The notes under the pieces were generated by a model that saw only the letters and a list, made by a program, of their open reading frames with translations, was not told the origin of the DNA and did no database searches. Positions 61,983-64,000 of a stretch of DNA of 64,000 nt are shown one piece after another. Numbering within the stretch: position 1 is the first letter of the stretch; each line of letters opens with the position of its first letter. This stretch comes from Mycteria americana. Its lineage: Eukaryota > Chordata > Aves > Ciconiiformes > Ciconiidae. Made by a program: the position numbers and the translations under genes. The stretch spans positions 150,397,519 through 150,461,518 of the forward strand of contig NC_134366.1 of NCBI RefSeq assembly GCF_035582795.1, given 5' to 3'.

Positions 61983-64000
61983 GTAAATGGAACAAAATCT
62001 GGATAGTCTGCAAGACAATTGTGAGGAGTTCACAAAATAACCTTATTTTTGTATATTAGTGTCTAAGCAAAAATTATTTTGGGGAAATTAATTTCCTTAT
62101 GGTATTGGATTGTCTACTGTTGTTTCTCAAGAGTTAAAGTAATCCTTCTCTTACTAGGATTTCCTTTAATTTGAATTATTCCATATTTGACTTGTGAATA
62201 TAATGTAGTTTTGCTGGATTTATGGAAAGCATGAAATATGTGGAAAGTATTTGTCCTGAATTATTTATTTTTTATCAAATGAGGATTCTGTACTGTAGGG
62301 ATGCTTCCAGGAGGAACTTTTCTCTGCATAGGAAGCCTCCTCCTTCCTTTGAAAGACAGCTTCCTTAGCGGACATAGCTAGCTAGGAGAACGAGAGAAAT
62401 TGAAGTTTTCTCTTAGGCTATCTTAAAGTACAATTCTACAAGAATATGGTGGTTTTCTGAAGTACTGTCGTAGCTTGATTTATGTGAAATGGTAAGTATT
62501 GATGCCTTAACTCAGTAGGTGGAGCTACTCTGAGTCAGATTTGAATGAGATAGATAGTATTTGCAAACTGAGGATGGCTGGAGTTTTCTGTGTTACTTAA
62601 ATAGCTTTTGAAGAATTACATTGAAACAGATTTGTTGTAAAAATAGCAAAAGCAGATTGCACTTCACTTGGCAATTGAATCATGTTTGAATAGATGAAAA
62701 CAAGTACTTTCCTAATAGGAAAACGCTTTTAATAGCTCATGCTCAGAATACATCCTGCTTCTGCTTGTAGTGACAGCCATTCATAATTTACATTCTTTAC
62801 AAAATGTTAAATGCTCAGTTGAATCTGACTAGGTGAATTGGAGAGAGGGGGAAAACATTACTTCAGTCATTCTTGCTTTGGATTTGCTTTTTATAACTAT
62901 CATGTTTTCAGTCTGAGATTTTATTAAAACAATTTTAAAAGATTAAATTCCTATTACATAAAATTCTTTTAAAGTTGTCTATGTTGAGTTGGATGCTTGT
63001 GTCAATTTGCAGTGGGTTTTTTGAGGCAAATTCAAACTGACGGTACTAGGACTGCAGCTTTTTCATAATTGAAATCTGTCATGTTCTGGTATCTGCAATG
63101 ACTCTTAAGTGTAAGTCAAGATTAATAGGTTACAGTTAACGTGTTTGTGGATGTCTTGCATGGATCTTAAGGTCAGTGAGTGCATTCTGAAATTATTTTT
63201 TTTCCTGTTGCCTGTGAGCTGCCTTTTAAGTTGTATACATCAAATGGAATCCTACTGCCATATTAACATAATGAGATTCATTTATTCTACCCATTGGTCT
63301 CCAACCATTCTGATTTTGTTACTTTTTCTTTCAGTCCATCAGTCTATGAGATCATCAGTTTAAAGATGAGAATGTCTCTGTATTAAATTTTTATGGAAAA
63401 TTGGGGGGGGTGTTGCTTGATAGGAGCAGACAGAACTGCTAATACATCACAGATAAGTTATCCTTGTTATAGAAGTTTAGTAATTTAACTTGCCAGTCCT
63501 ACTTCAAACTCACTTAAAATTTGTATATTTATCCTCTGAAAATTGAACATGTTCATTTAAACAGCATCATCTTTCTCATTGATTATACTTAAGTGTTCAC
63601 ACTTGTATTTGTTGACTTCAGTGTTTGTCAAGGCAGTGGAAGCTACCTTCAGAGCTATATGTAAGGCAATATATTTTCTTTCCTGTCAAGAATCAACAGT
63701 TAGGCTGTGACTGTGTTTTCACAAGGTTCCAGGGGAAATAAGTGAAGGAACAATATTTCAAGAGGTACTTCCAGCTTAATAGAACACAGGTCTCCGGTTT
63801 TTACTGTTCACCACCACAGGATTCTTCTGGTGCTATAAACAAATGTAACTACTTTTAATTCCTCGTGTAAAATGAAAACTTTCCACCGTTAGAGTCTTCA
63901 AGGAGTAAAGATTGAGACTCTTGGATACTTTGGATATATTTTCAGCTTCTGTACCAAGAAGCTTGTTTTACAGGCCTCATGGCAGACTGAATTGAGTTGC
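61983..64000 (+). other. MTDH: MTDH intron 10 (partial), no exon seen
   Basis: 2 kb without a coding match to the remaining MTDH C-terminus. AT-rich with a G8 run near 63,403. The next exon must lie beyond the window. Confidence 0.7.

Noticed and set aside
63145-63363. Possible next MTDH exon near the right end
   Set aside because: The translation (MWMSCMDLK...) bears no likeness to the remaining MTDH C-terminus and lacks suitable splice borders in phase.

Overview
This is vertebrate nuclear DNA, most probably from a bird. The pointers are several CR1-type LINE fragments ending in the avian CR1 3' octamer (ATTCTATG/ATTCTGTG), two copies of an avian-type endogenous retrovirus LTR, compact introns, and one multi-exon gene recognisable as MTDH (metadherin, also called LYRIC or AEG-1). 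The species cannot be fixed from the sequence alone.

Positions 1 to about 37,430 are intergenic and AT-rich, and I see no host gene there. This part holds a short CR1 3' end (about 1,500-1,910, +), a long but broken CR1 with most of ORF2 (about 15,008-18,060, -), two solo LTRs in the same orientation (about 18,404-19,044 and 28,391-28,985), an older CR1 tail (about 30,720-31,089, +), several microsatellites including a perfect (TGGTA)14 run at 24,101, and a diverged tandem array of a roughly 180-bp unit carrying telomere-like CTAACC tracts (about 33,606-34,985).

From about 37,430 to 39,130 there is a CpG island. It contains the MTDH promoter, a GC-rich leader with two short upstream ORFs, and coding exon 1 (38,392-38,796). 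Nine more coding exons follow on the + strand up to 61,982. All have consensus GT-AG junctions and compatible phases, giving 508 codons. The gene runs off the right edge: the last exons, polyadenylation site and 3' UTR are not in the window. The predicted protein has a short N-terminal stretch, one membrane segment, a long low-complexity Lys/Ser-rich tail, the Trp-containing SND1-binding segment (exon 9) and a polylysine nuclear-localisation tract (exon 10).

Within the introns are a CR1 3' tail (intron 5), a reverse-transcriptase fragment of a CR1 plus an oppositely oriented CR1 scrap (intron 6), a tandem/segmental duplication (intron 8), and an antisense 114-codon open frame followed by an AATAAA signal in intron 2 that I could not identify. 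The points most worth checking are the 29-codon symmetrical exon 7 of MTDH, the telomere-like minisatellite, the two upstream ORFs and the antisense intron-2 frame. I found no new multi-gene system in this window.
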